From Rallus limicola (lineage: Eukaryota > Chordata > Aves > Gruiformes > Rallidae): a stretch of DNA of 64,000 nt. This document shows, piece by piece, positions 13,703 to 27,580 of the stretch. Every line of letters starts with the position of its first letter. Position 1 is the stretch's first letter. The notes under the pieces were generated by a model. The model had not been told where the DNA came from. It saw only the letters and a list, made by a program, of their open reading frames with translations, and did not search any database. The stretch is from the NCBI GenBank assembly GCA_022605955.1, contig JAKCOZ010000007.1:15257501-15321500 (forward strand), in the 5' to 3' direction. A program made the translations under genes and the position numbers.

Positions 13703-16511
13703 TCTAATGCTGCTGCTGCTAGTCTACTTCCTAATGGAAAGTAAGGAATGTCAAAGTATGGAAGGGAGGGAGTGGTTACTAGGGGTAGGACTGAAAGAGT
13801 ATTTAGGGTGAAGTCTGAGTTACACTCACTTTTTTTTTTGCTGAAGAAGCAGTCTCATCACTAAGGGGTGCACTAAGGTCCTAAACCCAGAAAATCCCCT
13901 GGTTCAGGAGATGTTGCTATGGCTGCAATTTGCACAGCTGTAGACCAGCATTGTGGCCTCAGCAGAGGATGGCATTACATGTCTGCAGAAAGAGGTTAAA
14001 CTTTCCATGATGGTCCCTTACAATATTCTCTCTCCAGCTTCTGGTGGTTTCTGTCTGTGCAATGCAACGAGGCTCAGAGCTCAGAGCAAGCCATTTAGCT
14101 ACATACTCTGGTGGCAGGTTCTGCAGCTTGCTTTGGCTTCAGTGCAGACACAGGTGTGTCTGGAAGTCAGCTGGGCTTACACTGACAGGGATATTCCCTG
14201 GACCGAACTGAAGTGTTGGCATGCTGCAGAGTGGGTTGGAGTGATACGAAACATCGATGCTTCTCCCTGTGGAAAACTGGCTGTGAGAAAAACTGCTGAG
14301 GAAAGTATAGTGGTGGCCCTGGTTCTTGAGACTTCCACTTCCCCAAGTGATGGACTTGGATGTGATAGTACAGCAGGTTGTACAGCACAGAGTCTCTGTC
14401 CTCTAAATCGCAGAGCACCAACTGCCTCTCTGTGGCTTGTAAAAACCTCAGGATTTTTAGTGCAAAAGACCAGAACCAACAAATCTTCAGTGTACCAAAG
14501 GAGAATGGGAGGCGACAGAAAATCTATCCCAACTGGATTTCCGCAGAATTTGTCAGATAAAATGTTCAGCTGGTCCTAGGAAGCAGCATGTTCTTTGTTC
14601 TGCAAGGAAGTGTGAAATCCTGAGTATTTCCCTCAGGAAATTCTGAGGGAAAACACCTTTCAGTCCCCATACCTGGTCACCAGTTTAATGACAAACAAGA
14701 GGCAGGAACTGAAATCCGGCTTTCCCACACCGTGGTTTATCCCTACTGCTTCCAAGAAGGGCAAATGAATAAAACCCAGAAGCTTTGCTATTCCTTAAGG
14801 GTGGAAAAAAGTCTTGCCAAGCCTTGCAGATCAGCAGCAGAGCACTGAAGCAGGGAATTAATTATATACAGTAATTATTTGTTTTGGCAGTGCAACAAAG
14901 ACCTGATAGCAAAGACTTTATTCAGTCAGTTGAACTATTCAGAAGGTGTTATTACATTCACCGAGCTCTATCTTGAAACAAAAAAGCTTTCTTACCACTA
15001 GTCCAATTAAAAAGCTGCTCCAGAACCTTCATTACTGTGAAGATTTAAGCCACCTGATACCAGTGTAGATTCAGTCAGGCTTGGCATACTTTCACTTGTG
15101 TGATGCTGCAGAAAAACTGCCCTTAAATGAAAATAATTCTTTTCTGTGATGTCTGTCTCCATCAAATGTGCTTAAAGAATTGTTTCTTAGCTTTGCATTG
15201 CTGAGCTAGCCTGATCTTTTGCAAACAGCAAACATTCTGCACAGCCAATCGTTCTATCAACCCTTTTCTCCTTGGGTGTGTTTTAGTTGATGTTTTCTGA
15301 GCGTAGGTGTCCCTCACAATGTTCTTTCACAGGACAGCAGGTCTGTCCCAAAGAAAAAGACAGTTTATTTGATTCTCTGTTTCTTTTCAGTTCTGCTTTC
15401 TCCTGGGCAAAGCACTACGGCAGCACAACAGGAGTGTCTGATGTGTTTTCTATACAGGTCAATGCCTACAGAAACTGCAAGGCAAACGAAAACGCCCTGC
15501 ACGCACAGTACAGATTAACCTGTTATAATTTCAAGACACATAGGAACAGATGAGTTTTTCTGTTGGTCTTTTTTCCATAGGCATCCAATAACTTTTTTCT
15601 TTCCTTTTCCTTTTTTTTTTTTCCCCAGAAAATCGGCACTTATAAAAGGCAAATAACCAAAATGAATCATGTTGCTTCTGTTAATGTGTCAGAAAGAAAT
15701 ACCCATTTAGAAAATATTCGAACTGAAAGAGAAAGTTGGAAAGGGCCTGGTCTCGGTTACATCAGTATAATCTTTTCCAGCTGTAACGGTATCTATGGAC
15801 TTTATGTAAGGCTTATGTTCTTCTGGCTCAATATTTCAATGTGCATCCTTCTGTTCTGATTTGTCTCCCTCTCTCCTGATGTATTCTGCCTTTCCATCTC
15901 CCACCTTGTTCTCTTCCTTCTCCCTCTGTGCCTTTCCTTATGCTTTGCTGACTGCAACTTCGAAGAAAGCTAAAAAAATTTAACTGAAAGCATATTGCAT
16001 GGTTGCCCAAATACAGAAGATTGATTTTAAGTATGTCCAAGGAAGAAGAGTCTATAGTATCCCAAGGTAGTTAACCCAAGGATTTTACCACTGTAGCTTC
16101 AAAAGCTTTTGTTTATTTGGTGTCACACTCAGTCTTCTTTTTTTCTCTGAGACTCAGAAGATTCCTTACCCTGGGCTATGAAGAATTTTGGGCTGCACAG
16201 GACAGTATGTTGCATATTTACTAGTGGAAAAATCTTTTCCAGTGATATTGGATTAAGAGAAATGTGTTAAACATCATAACTGGATGACTTTCATCCTGCT
16301 CCTAAAGTATGATTTCTGAGAATACAACCAGACCATTATAATTGCATGCAAAATGGGAATGGTTTGGGAGTGAAAAACTCAATTCAGGCAGTCACAAGGC
16401 TTACAAGTAAAAGCTGTTCCTGCCATTTCAAAGTTTCTCACTCTGTAATGAGCTTAACCATCATTTATTATATATGTTATTGAATACGTTCATCAATTTA
16501 TCCAATGGCTA
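13703..16511. other. Gene-free interval with the longest open frame
   Basis: Contains an open frame on plus to a stop at 14577-14579. Its first in-frame ATG is at 14007, giving about 190 codons. The product has no recognisable domain, signal or repeat, so it is treated as chance or an unrecognised pseudogene. The rest is unique. Confidence 0.65.
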
Positions 16512-16746
16512 AAATCATAGAATGCATTAGCTTGGAAGGGACATTTAGAAGTCACCTAGTCCAACCCCCCTGCGGTAAGCAGGGACATCGCCACTAGATC
16601 AGGTTGTTCAGAGCCCCATCAAGCCTGACCTTGAATATCTTCAGGGATGGGGCTTCCACTATGTCTCTGGGCAACCTGTTCCAGTGATCCACCACCCTCA
16701 TATTGAAGATTTTTTTCCTAATATCCAATGTAAATCTCCTGCATAT
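16512..16746 (-). mobile_element. CR1 LINE 3' fragment
   Basis: On plus it starts aaaatcatagaatgcatt and contains 'agtccaacccccctgc', 'gggcaacctgttccagtg' and 'cctaatatccaatgt'. This is a minus-oriented tail of about 235 bp. Confidence 0.92.
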
Positions 16747-17510
16747 GATGGGTTTGTGTGTGTAGTTGTGGGCATATAAATTTCACAGGACTCCTCTGTG
16801 TTTCCTTATTTTGTGAAATGGTTTTATCTAGAAACTAGAAAAAATCTTTTGAGAGAAAGATGTATATAAAACACTATCAGGCCAGTAGTTATCTTCCTGT
16901 CACAGTTAGAATGACACTAATTTCTGCTGTGACTATAAATCTCCCTAAACAGCTTATTTTCACAGGAGTATTAATTGCCTGTAAAAGGACAAGAGTTAAG
17001 CAGTTGAATTGCTTGTTCCAGTGGGAATACTATAGTTTAATGGCAATATAGCAGGAAATTTAATTTTTCTATTACACTCAAATTAATTTTTCCTTCTACA
17101 TATTTAATCTGATTTCTTTATCAGCACAAACTGTTTGCTACGCTGCTGTCCAATTAAATCTCCTACTTTTGAATCAAAATTGGCACTTTACATCAGTTCT
17201 TTAAGTTGGCTTTTCACCTGAACTGCACATTTGCCAGCAAATGAAAAGAAATAGTAAAAAATTGTGCATTTATCTATAAATTTCTCCCACCACCTCTCTA
17301 CATAAAAATATAATCTTCTGATGAACAGAGGTCCCTAAAACCAGGTGGGTCATCCCATGCTGGGGTTACTGGTTTCCACTCCCATCAGTGGGTAAGGACT
17401 GCTGTCTCAGGGTGCTCCCACATCACTGAGGAGAGGACAGTGGTCACTAGGTCAGCCTTTCAGCCAGGGGAGGCTCACACACACACACTGATGGACTGCA
17501 CACCAGCTAC

Positions 17511-17608
17511 CAGCCTTTCATCCTTTCAGTCAAAGCCTTTCATCCTTTCAGTCATTTGTGACTGAATGATGGCTTACATGATTTTTTGTGACTGAATGAT
17601 GGCTTACA
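17511..17608. repeat. Two adjacent short tandem duplications
   Basis: The unit agcctttcatcctttcagtc occurs at 17511 and again at 17534. Immediately after, tttgtgactgaatgatggct (extending to ggcttaca) occurs at 17555-17578 and 17585-17608. The copies are perfect or nearly so, which suggests recent slippage. Confidence 0.9.
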
Positions 17609-19504
17609 CATTTTATTTTTGTGTTTCTACAAAAAACACTGCTGCAATTGCTTTTTCATGCCTTAATATACTTTCCTAAATTGACCTGCTGAAAGTACAT
17701 CAGATTCAAAAAACCAAGTAGTTAAGTGAAGTAATTAAGGGAACATTTAATCACTTCACATGCAGAAGCTGCAGCATTCAGTAGATGACCTTGTGAGTTA
17801 GGCCAGAGTACAGCTAGATATGGCAGGAGACCATGAGCTCAAGAGGAGAGACCATGGCATGGACAATGTGACTTATGTCCAAACTGCAGGAGAAAAACCT
17901 CTCCAAGATGCTCTTGACCTTTTTATCTACTGATGACTTTTATTTAAATTTGTTGAAGAACAGAGGTGAACATTTGCTGAACCCAGAGAAAACCAGATGT
18001 AAATTACCATCCAGGGAAGCTCTCTCAAAAATAGCAAATAGAAAATGTTTTTCCTGTTCTAAAAATAGCTTTTCCCAAAACACAACCAACTCATCTGTAT
18101 GCTCATTCTAAAAGTCTAGGTATTTGAAATACTGCATTTTTCACACTTTTAAAACCCAGTTGTCATTTTAAAAATGGAAAATATCTTTTATTACTGAATA
18201 TATCACATATGATTCAGCTCAATTTTCAAGTTTCAGAGACGATGTTTGCAATCTCAGCTCTTGGAGGGCTCTCTGAGGTCCATTTATTTCATTTATTCAA
18301 ATAAATGGGACCTCTGAAATACTGGAAAATGGATGGAGGTGTAGAGTAGAAAAGCAAGGACAGCAGAGTAAGGAAAATATTGGATGTATCCATCTGTTTT
18401 AAGGCTATATGCTAGCCAATTAGTTTGTCCTGCTCAAGGATCAATTTATGTAGCTGAAAATCTTAGGAAAAGGCCAATATTTTCATCTACATTCTTTCTC
18501 TAAAAAATAAATTCCAATGAACTTTAATAGCAGTAACTGTTTTATCTCAAGGGATAACTTCCTTTGAAAAATATTAACTACTTAGCAGACAAATGGTCAT
18601 AATTTGCCATCACAAGGATTTAAAAAGAAGTTGAAGAGGCTTATCAAATTGCAGTGTAGAGAAGTCAGTACTGGTATCGTGCTCTTTCAGTCTGGCAGAT
18701 TTTGGAAAGCAATTTTCAGAAATGCCCGCTTTGTTCCTTTCTTTTTCAAATTGCTACATTTAGGAGCAGTGAAAGTCTCAATTAACCATTTCATATGCAT
18801 GACTTGTGTCTTGGTAACATTTGAAAGTAAACTTTCAACGGCCACTTTTATTTTAAAACATTTTCCCTGTTAACTCTTTAGAAAAATATTTACTTTCTGC
18901 CAAGTGAAACATATTTGGAGGGCAAAAGCACAAATAAACCCAGCCAGGGTTGAAATCTCTCCATCACTCCCTCGTTGCTCCTGACATCATTAAGCAAGGG
19001 ACAAAAAGGCAAATGTTAATAATGGAGTGTCAGCCTGGATATTTGTCCCTAATGTTGAATGTCCTTGCTCTTGTGTATACTTTTCTCAGTGCCCTTACGT
19101 TCTTTTAAAACATTCTCTAGGAGAAAAAGCTGTTAAGACTGAAACAGCACAATGTCAGCTAAAATGGGAGATGTCTTCCATGAGAAAATGTACAACTATA
19201 AGGACTTTGAGAATTTATTTCAGATCTTAAATCAAGCTCTGAGGTCACCTCCATCAGTGTCTAATGAACTCCCCCTAATGTTGGACTGTTCCTTGAGAGA
19301 GATGACACAAAAAGGACATCGCTAAGGAAAAATCCTAGGGGATTTATGGACTATATGCTTTCTAAGATACTCTCAGAGATACTGGCTCACTGTTTTCACA
19401 GGAAAGACGTCCTCAGCTGCTTTTCCTGCAGTTCAGAGGAGCTGGTTCCGCGGTGTTCATTGTCCTCCCACTGATGGCTTCTTTTCATCTAGTGTTTGAA
19501 ATTT

Positions 19505-20412
19505 ACATCTCCAATATTTCTCCATCAAGTTAACAGAAAGAAAATAATTCATGACAAACACGGAGTAGCTACCTGGTGTAGCTAACCTACTCGTGTCATT
19601 TTACTAGGTACCCCATTTGCAGCTAACATCAGATCTCAGGTTCTGCCTTCTGGAGGCATCCCAGGGATCCCAGGAGCAGATAAAATAGTAGGTTGGCTTT
19701 TCTCTGAGCCATGGCCTCAGGTAAAGTCCTTCTCTCCTAACCATGACAAGTCAGTTGTCTCACAACCCAGTCTCACATCTGTGTCTGTCTTAGTCATGAT
19801 GAAATCCACTGCCCAGGTAGAACGGGCAGCTGAGCTAACACATTTTGCTGCAAGGTAGCATCCTCCAAGGAAATGGTCTGGCCTGGACCAGGTCTTCCTA
19901 GGCTCTTGGCCACTGGGACAGGGACTGGTTGGCACTGGCCATATTTCTTTATTATATGCCATACTAGGCGTCAATCCCTCTGCTGAACTTGTTAGTGTCC
20001 TGCCCCTGAAACAGGACACTATTGGAAGAGGGTATCCAGTATCCAGATCTGCCCAACATTCCCCCATCCTATTAGGATTCTCTTACAAAGCATTCATGTT
20101 ACAACATAACCAGCCTCAGCCCAAACGTTTTAGGTGTGGAGAAAGCGCACTCACAGGAATGGTAGTGCTAATGGAGACAAACTGCAGTTTTACAGTGTAC
20201 TATAGATATATTGTGTGTTATAATATTGTCCTGTCTTAGAGTCTGGCGGAGATTTAGGGGTCTGAGCTGCCACTGCAGCATTGATGAACTGGCCATGGCT
20301 TTTTTTTGGTTTCTCTCTTTGTTTCTGTGGCAGATTATTTATTGTTTATAACATACTTCTCCAGTCTGTCTCCATCGGGTTAACAGAAAGAAGTTGACCT
20401 ATGAATAACACA
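19505..20412. repeat. Diverged direct repeats flanking a GC-richer block
   Basis: A segment around 19505-19561 and one around 20354-20412 share a core of 24 bases (19519-19542 and 20369-20392) of the form tctccatcNNgttaacagaa followed by agaa, plus weaker matches on both sides. About 850 bp separate them. The interior looks GC-richer than the surroundings and encodes nothing recognisable. This could be an old LTR pair or a segmental duplication. Confidence 0.5.
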
Positions 20413-23400
20413 CAATAGAAGAAATGAAAAACATTTTCCCTGAAATTCAAAAGATAGCAGGTTTTATTCTTAACCTGCAGTAGGCTTTTGAACTGCGAAA
20501 TGGTCAGTGCAGTCTGTGGCACATTATGGTCCAGTATGACAGAAAACTATATACGGAGAAATGAACCCATGGGAGAAGAGCAAGTGCACAGTCTGGGAGT
20601 GAGCCTGTGCAGTCTGGATGCAAAATGATCCAAAAATAAACACAGACCTGGGCTCTGATCCAAACAAGGGTTGAAAGCTGCTTTTCAAAACGTTCCAGCC
20701 TATGCTCTGGTCCCAGAAATTGTCTGTCACTGGGCATCCCTGGGATGTGGCCATGGGGGTGTCCCACCAAAAGCATCAGTCAGGTATTTGTTGGGGACCA
20801 TGGCAGGAACTGTGGAGGCTCCCATGCACATACAGGGGACAGCATGGGTCCCGGCAGGATTTATCCCATGGGAGCAATATAAATCAGTGTAACTGAGGTT
20901 CTGAGGTGGGTACCAATTTCTGCAGGAGCTTTTCTACTTTTATATACGAAAACTAAAAGATAACAGAAAGATAGTAAAAAAAAGAATGAAACTAGGAAAA
21001 AAAATTTCATGGTCCCTTTATTGCTGATGACTGCTACAAGTTTGGAGTCAGAGACAAAAAGAAAAGAGGGGGACACTAGTATGTTCAAGAGAATTTACAG
21101 TTCCTGCAGCTAAAAGGCTGAGTAGGATGAATTTACTCAATTATTATGGTAATTTGTTTACCCAGGTATTTAGTTGTCTGCATCAGTCATTTAACAGCTT
21201 CTGTTCAGCAACCTCAACAAATATAAAAAGGGAGTGGAATAAAATGGAACCAACAAAACTTTTTATTTGGTTAATCATTTTAAAACCCCAGAGCTTCAGC
21301 CTAAAAAGCCGTTCTTGTTTTACAAGTGTTTTGATAATCTCAAACCCTCATGCAGGACAATACATTTTTCTTGTTTCATCTTACTTTAGCATTCACAATA
21401 CAGCAAATTGATTTTCACATCACAGGCATATTAACCACCTCAGGCTCTGTTCTCATCCCTGTTGCAGTTGTGTTTTTTAAGCTGTCCTGACTTTGAGAGA
21501 AATTAATTTAGCATTTGATTGTCATGCATTGTCCTCTCTTTTAATACTGTATATTTGAGTTTGCTTCAGCAGCACATTTACAACAGGAAATCCTTCTGAC
21601 CCTTTTCCTTCATAACCAGCAAAGCAATTACAGGCAGCACTGCTGAGTGTCCAACCACACATCATCTGAACAGCTTGTGGAGACAGCCTAGTTCATTACC
21701 TACGATTTTACTGTGATTTCTGTGCCTAGATCTTTTTGTCAGTTTATATGCTGGTATTTTGATTTTAAAAGCCATGACTGTTAGAAATACCTCAAAAGAT
21801 ACAAGTACTCTTTTTTTTTTCTTTTTCAAACAGTCTATAAATATTTTTTAAAAAAAAACAGGCGTTTCGTTGTATGACTTTCCTGAAGTCCAGTGAAATC
21901 ATTGTGGTGACTAATGACTCCAGCACCTCCCTATCATGTCACATGTCTAGGATAAAATAGATGATAATAGTAAATGGAAGCACCAGTATGCTGAGAGGTC
22001 CTACTGAAACCTGCACTGATTACCATGTGGGTGTCTATCAACCTGTCAAAAAATCATGAACTGAGAAAGCTTGTAAAACCTTATCTGAGTAACAACAGAT
22101 GGGAAAAAACAGGTGAAAACTCTGGCAGAACTAGTTAGAAATAGCAACGAGATATGTCTGAGTGAGAATGATTTATTTTTCCAGGCGTGGGAATTCAAAA
22201 CACCACCGTTTAGGGATTCACTTTGCTCCCACAGAAACATGGATGAGTGTTCAAATAAAACATCTTCATAAAAACAAAACTGTTAAGATTTCACTTCAGA
22301 AAGAAGTTCATCATGCACACACTGTAAATATAAACAATTTGAGAGAGGGGCACATATTACACCTTTCCTAGACACAGAATTGGCTTCTGCCTCACAGTCT
22401 TAACTCCTGAGGAATAAGAAATTCAGAAGAGCAAACTTTGGATCAATATGGGAAGAGGTTTTCTATTACAGCTGGTTTATTTTATTCCCTAAGTTTATTC
22501 ACCAGAAAGTATAGGTTTGGGTGATCAGAAGTATTAAAGAATATTTATCAAATTCACAAACAGTTAAAACAAAAATATGCTAGAGAGGGAGCGAAGTAAT
22601 GTCAGAGAAGCTGGTGCATCTCTTTTCTTTGAAACTCACAAATATTTTGAGATTTCATTTTAAATATTTTATTACATAGATCAGTTCTAAAAATTAATCT
22701 TTGAAGTCTATGAAAGCTAAAAAAAAACCACCTGTAAATATTTAGTTTGCTCTTTAAAAATTTGGTTTGTTATTTTAAAATTTCGCAGGGAAATCTCTCC
22801 TGTTTTTATTTCAGATCGGTTAACCACTGACTGGTTTCTGTGCATTCTAATAACTAAGTCAAAATCCACAGCCACAGATGCCTGGAAACATAAATGCTGG
22901 AAAGATTTTCAGTTTCCTATTTGCTCTTACTGCGTTGTATGGCAGTGAAGTAACTTGTATATAAGCTCCAAAAAAAAAGAAAAGATATTATTTTTGAATA
23001 ATTGCTAGATAGGATTATTCTTTTCGAGAATTATACTTTTAGGCACTTTACTGAGGCTTAGAAGATAAAAATGGTATTTTAAAAAAGTTCTTGGTTTCAG
23101 CTGTCACTAATGAATCATCCAAAATGAGTATTAGTTGGGACAGCTATAACACAGCATAAGTTATCGTGTCCATTTGGGTATCCAACATAAGATATTCAGC
23201 AAAATAGCGAATATTTCCAGAATGAATTCCCAAATGGCATATCCTACCAGTAATCTGAGTACAATTTTTCATTGCTGCAGAGTAAATACAGACATTCATA
23301 AATGGACTTTATTACTATGTATGCCATTCATGACATGCAATTATATTATGTGTAAACATAATAAAAATTAACTTTATCATGGAGTATATGCTGTTTTAAG

Positions 23401-26400
23401 CAATTCTGTTAAATTTAAAATATCCCAAAATTAATTTGGAAATGTAACGTATATTCATTTTTAAAAATAGAAAAAAAATCTTCTAATTATGTAATAATGA
23501 TTCTGAGAACAATTCGGTGAGCTTGTGTAGAGAAGATCATATACCTCACAGACTCATATTATGCAATATATTCTATTAAAATAATAGAATTATGGTGAAA
23601 CTATTTTTGATGTTTTGAAACATGTCCAGTAAACTATAGTAACTTACTTCCAAACTAGACAGTTTAGTAAAATTACTCCACAAGACTTTTAGACTGATTT
23701 TCCACCCAAACCAGTTCAACCATTCACATTTCTAGATATTCAAGATAAATCAGCCTAGTATATCTCTCATTTGTTTGCAACTAATAATCTGAAAGAAATA
23801 CTTCTGACTTTTCCATCTGGAGTGCAGATACAAATGAAGGTTACTGGCTTGTAAATCACCCCTATGACATTATAATTAGAAGGACAAAATTTGTTCAGTA
23901 GAAAATATCTTTGAGAATCTCTTCATGACTTTCTTCTTTTATCTACAGTGAAAGTAGCCATTCTTCACCATTCTGAATGCTATTAAAAAATAGCCATTCT
24001 GCACACAGTGAATTACTGGATTATTCCCAAGTCCATCCTGAAGAAAACAGTACACTGTGAAGATTTTCATCTGTGCCTAAAACTAAACCAAGAAGCCTTT
24101 TTTTGTTGTTCTTTTTAAAATTGTTTAGTTGATAACCACACCATGCCTGTTGCTTCCAGTCTTCCAGCAGGACTAAGATCTCCTCAGCCACACTGCAGAG
24201 CCTCTCTGCTCTTGGAGCCACGAAACCGGGTGGATTTTGTGTAACGTGTTTCAGCAGCATGTCAGATTTCAGACAGTCCACACTGACTGCCAGCAGAAGC
24301 TGTAATACATTCTGGCTGATACAGCTGAGACGTTGAGAGGGAAGAGGGGGAAAAGGGCTATTGACCTTCCTCTTAAGAGGAGAAATGGGAGAGCACTAGT
24401 GAAGAACAGTTATTTCCTAAAAGATCACTGATGACCATCTGACACAAGAGAGTGCCTGACTGACTGGAAGCTAATCCTTTCTTTAGAAAGTTGCTGAGGG
24501 TGAGTGAAGTTATATTACAGTATACTACGGTTATACTATGGTAGGAAAAAGATATATCATAGTATGAAGTCCTCTGTATCCTCAGGTATTTATGCACATA
24601 CAGGAACTGGTAATGTCTTGAAATACACACCAGTGCTATGCCACTGTCTTAATAGAGGAACAATGTGTCCAAAGTATAATGTTCAAGTTTTCTAGCTGTG
24701 GTAGTCCCCATCTGAGCATATGAAATACAGTAAGTGTTGTGTTTGAAGTGAAAGCAGTGGTGTATGTATGATGTGAAGCAAAGAAACCTACTGCTCCACT
24801 GAATACTGTCAAGTATGTCTCATTGCATGCTGTGACTGGGTTGTTTAAGTGGAGCCATACAGAAGAGACCTTTGACACTCAGAGGTTCCTTGATCTTGTT
24901 TTTAATATATCCTTTGAGTGATGTGTTTTAATACATCATTCAACATGAAAACACAATTAAGAATGCTACAGAAAAGAGATTAATTAATGCTACGTGAGCC
25001 AGCTCTTTTACAAAATGCTCTGAGGATAAAACATAAAACCTTATAGGTGAGGATTTACTTTATAGTTCTCGTGACAGGCAAAGCAGGATTAAAGCTCCAT
25101 TAGGAGACTTCTCTTGAAATTTTAGCATTTCATGAGCTATGTAAAAGGTAGACTAAAGAACTTCATAAGGACTGGTAATAAAGATGATAGATTTTTATGC
25201 ATGCCTTGCAGCAGGATGCTGCACACATTTCTACAGCCGCATGAAAAATCTGTTTGTGAGAAAGTACAGGAAGGGAAATGGAGTAGGATGGATAGGAAAT
25301 GATAGTCAAAGCCATGACTTCACTCATGTTCTTGATGTGCAGGAAAGTATTAGGATCTGTGAGGGGCACTCAGAAGGCTTTGTATAATGCAGGTCAAATA
25401 ATTTGGTGATCTTTTCATCATTCTTCTCACATTAAAGAATATTTACCTCAGGAACTACAGAGATTTTAAAACAGGAGGATGATATTTTCTTTGTGAAGAA
25501 GTTGGGTTTATTAATAACTTTTGGTTGACCATACTGGAGGGGGGCTTTCATTATGTAGAACTTTTTATCATAAACCAATTGAAAATTATGAAGAAAGTCT
25601 TAATGAAAAGTACAACCTACCACATAGCACTGAAACAATTTCTTAGGAAAGTATTATGAAAACTACATGCAAAATATCTATTCCCCAATGTACCGAGCTA
25701 ATGGGAAAGTCTTAGGGTCCATTTTGAGGGCAGCAGGGCATAATTTTCAAAAAATGTCATGCCCTTTTTTTAAATAAATGAAGGAAGAAAGGAAAAGGCA
25801 CTCCATTCTTTGAGAAGAAACGAAAGGTTAGGGCAGGGTGCCTGGATTCTCTTTTTAAGCAAAGAGCTGCTCAAGTCTGTGAACATAATACCTGGCATGT
25901 GAAACTATTTATCCCTCAAACAATACTAGGAAATAAAAGAAATAACTGTGTGGGCTGAAGGTAAAAAAGCACCTTAGGAAAAGGTTTCTGGTTGAGTGTT
26001 AAACGTAACTGTGTGTGTATGTAGCCTACAGATGAGAGGGCTCTCTCTGCACCCCCTGAACTCCCCCTTGCCTGTTGCCAGGCATGTCCTGACACGTACC
26101 ATATCATGGAGGCACAAATTCAAGGAGTGGATATTAAGATGTCCACTGGTGTTATGGTTGTATTGTAAAGTGTACAAACACAACCTGCTGTGCAATGACA
26201 TAAATTCATTCCAAATGAGTGTCCGGTCCACAAAACCAGATGCAGTTTCACCTATGATAAAACCATATATATGTCTTTGCATATGACATTAAACAACATC
26301 TGTATCAACAGGGAAACTCCACATATTATGCTATAAAATGAATAGGCAGTAGTCTACATTTGCCACTGGAGAATTTCTCCTGTGTTGGGAAAAGCCTTTG

Positions 26401-27359
26401 AAAGCATAAAGCTGCAGCACAGATTTCACTCCTCTGTTAGCTGCTGACATGAAAACCAAAATGATGCTGTTGAACATGCTAAAATTTCAAACTTATTTGA
26501 AAAAGGCTATCCACCACTGTCTTTCTGCCATACAATGATCAGTAAAGTGCTGGGAAATCAGCCAAGTCCTGGAAAGACTGAAGCAAAACAACTTGTGAGC
26601 ATTGTACACTGCAATGTTTTACCATTTAGTATCAAGGTTCTTGATACTAGTGCAAACTAAATAAAGAGAAATTTAATGAAACAGGATTTTGATCTGATTA
26701 GAATGCCATGTCCTATTCAAGTTGAAAAGAAGAAAATAAGCAAGTTGGATATAAATTTATCCTGTAGTGAGGCATGAAGTTTTCATGTGCACAGGTTTGA
26801 AATTCCTTGAAAGCCCTTGTTGCAAACTTATCTCCTAAGAGCATCTGTGACTGTAGGCTCACATGTAGAGGCTGAATGGCTGAAGTGGTTCACCTTCTGT
26901 GATTTATCCTTCTCTGGGATGGCTGATGACACCATACAGCTGTTCCTGAAATAGGCTCTCTACAGTAAAGTGGCAAAGATTTCCATTTGGTTTGCTTCAC
27001 TGTGACACCGGAAAACTGTGGAATCGCCTGACCTCCTGTTGAGCAACGACAGAGTCAGGGTGGCATCTCTCAGAGAGGTGGATGGGTGAATGAATTTCCC
27101 CATCAGTTGGCTCACTCTATAGTTTAATCCATGCTATATTGCAGAAGCTGCAAAAGAATCACTCAGTACCACTTCCTTAGCTGCACAAGGTGCTGGTGAC
27201 CTCAATGAAACTTCAGCAAGCAAGGCCCACAGCACAGTTCATCTGAGCCAGGCTGAAGCTGCACACTGAAGCTAAGGATGTTTGAAAAAATATGAATATT
27301 AGCAATGACAGAGACCAAAGGACAATCAAGAGCTGAAATAGTGCTCTGTCTGTCAGACA

Positions 27360-27580
27360 GCAATTAGCTGAAAATGGAACTTCTTTGCTTCGCTTCTCTT
27401 CATTTATTCTCACAATACAGATCATACATTTTTCATGAGAAGCAAATGTCTATGCAGATAAATGCCTGCAGTGAGTGCAACTGGGATGCAAAAATCCGTT
27501 TTGAACTCAGATATGAGTACCCTTTGGAGCTAGTGACTATAATACAATATTGTAATGGTTTAGAAGTCATATAATGGAAG
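27360..27580. other. Candidate conserved noncoding element
   Basis: Unique sequence with caattagct, catttttcatgag and tgcagataaatgcctgcag, and no repeat match. Vertebrate enhancers often have this mixed AT-rich texture. No comparative data are available. Confidence 0.22.

Noticed and set aside
13953..14006. N-terminal extension of the longest open frame, starting at GTG
   Set aside because: The first codon is GTG, which is not a usual nuclear start in animals. The first in-frame ATG is at 14007.
20504..20896. Overlapping frames on both strands as a processed pseudogene
   Set aside because: No similarity to a known protein could be recognised, and no poly-A tail or target duplication was seen.
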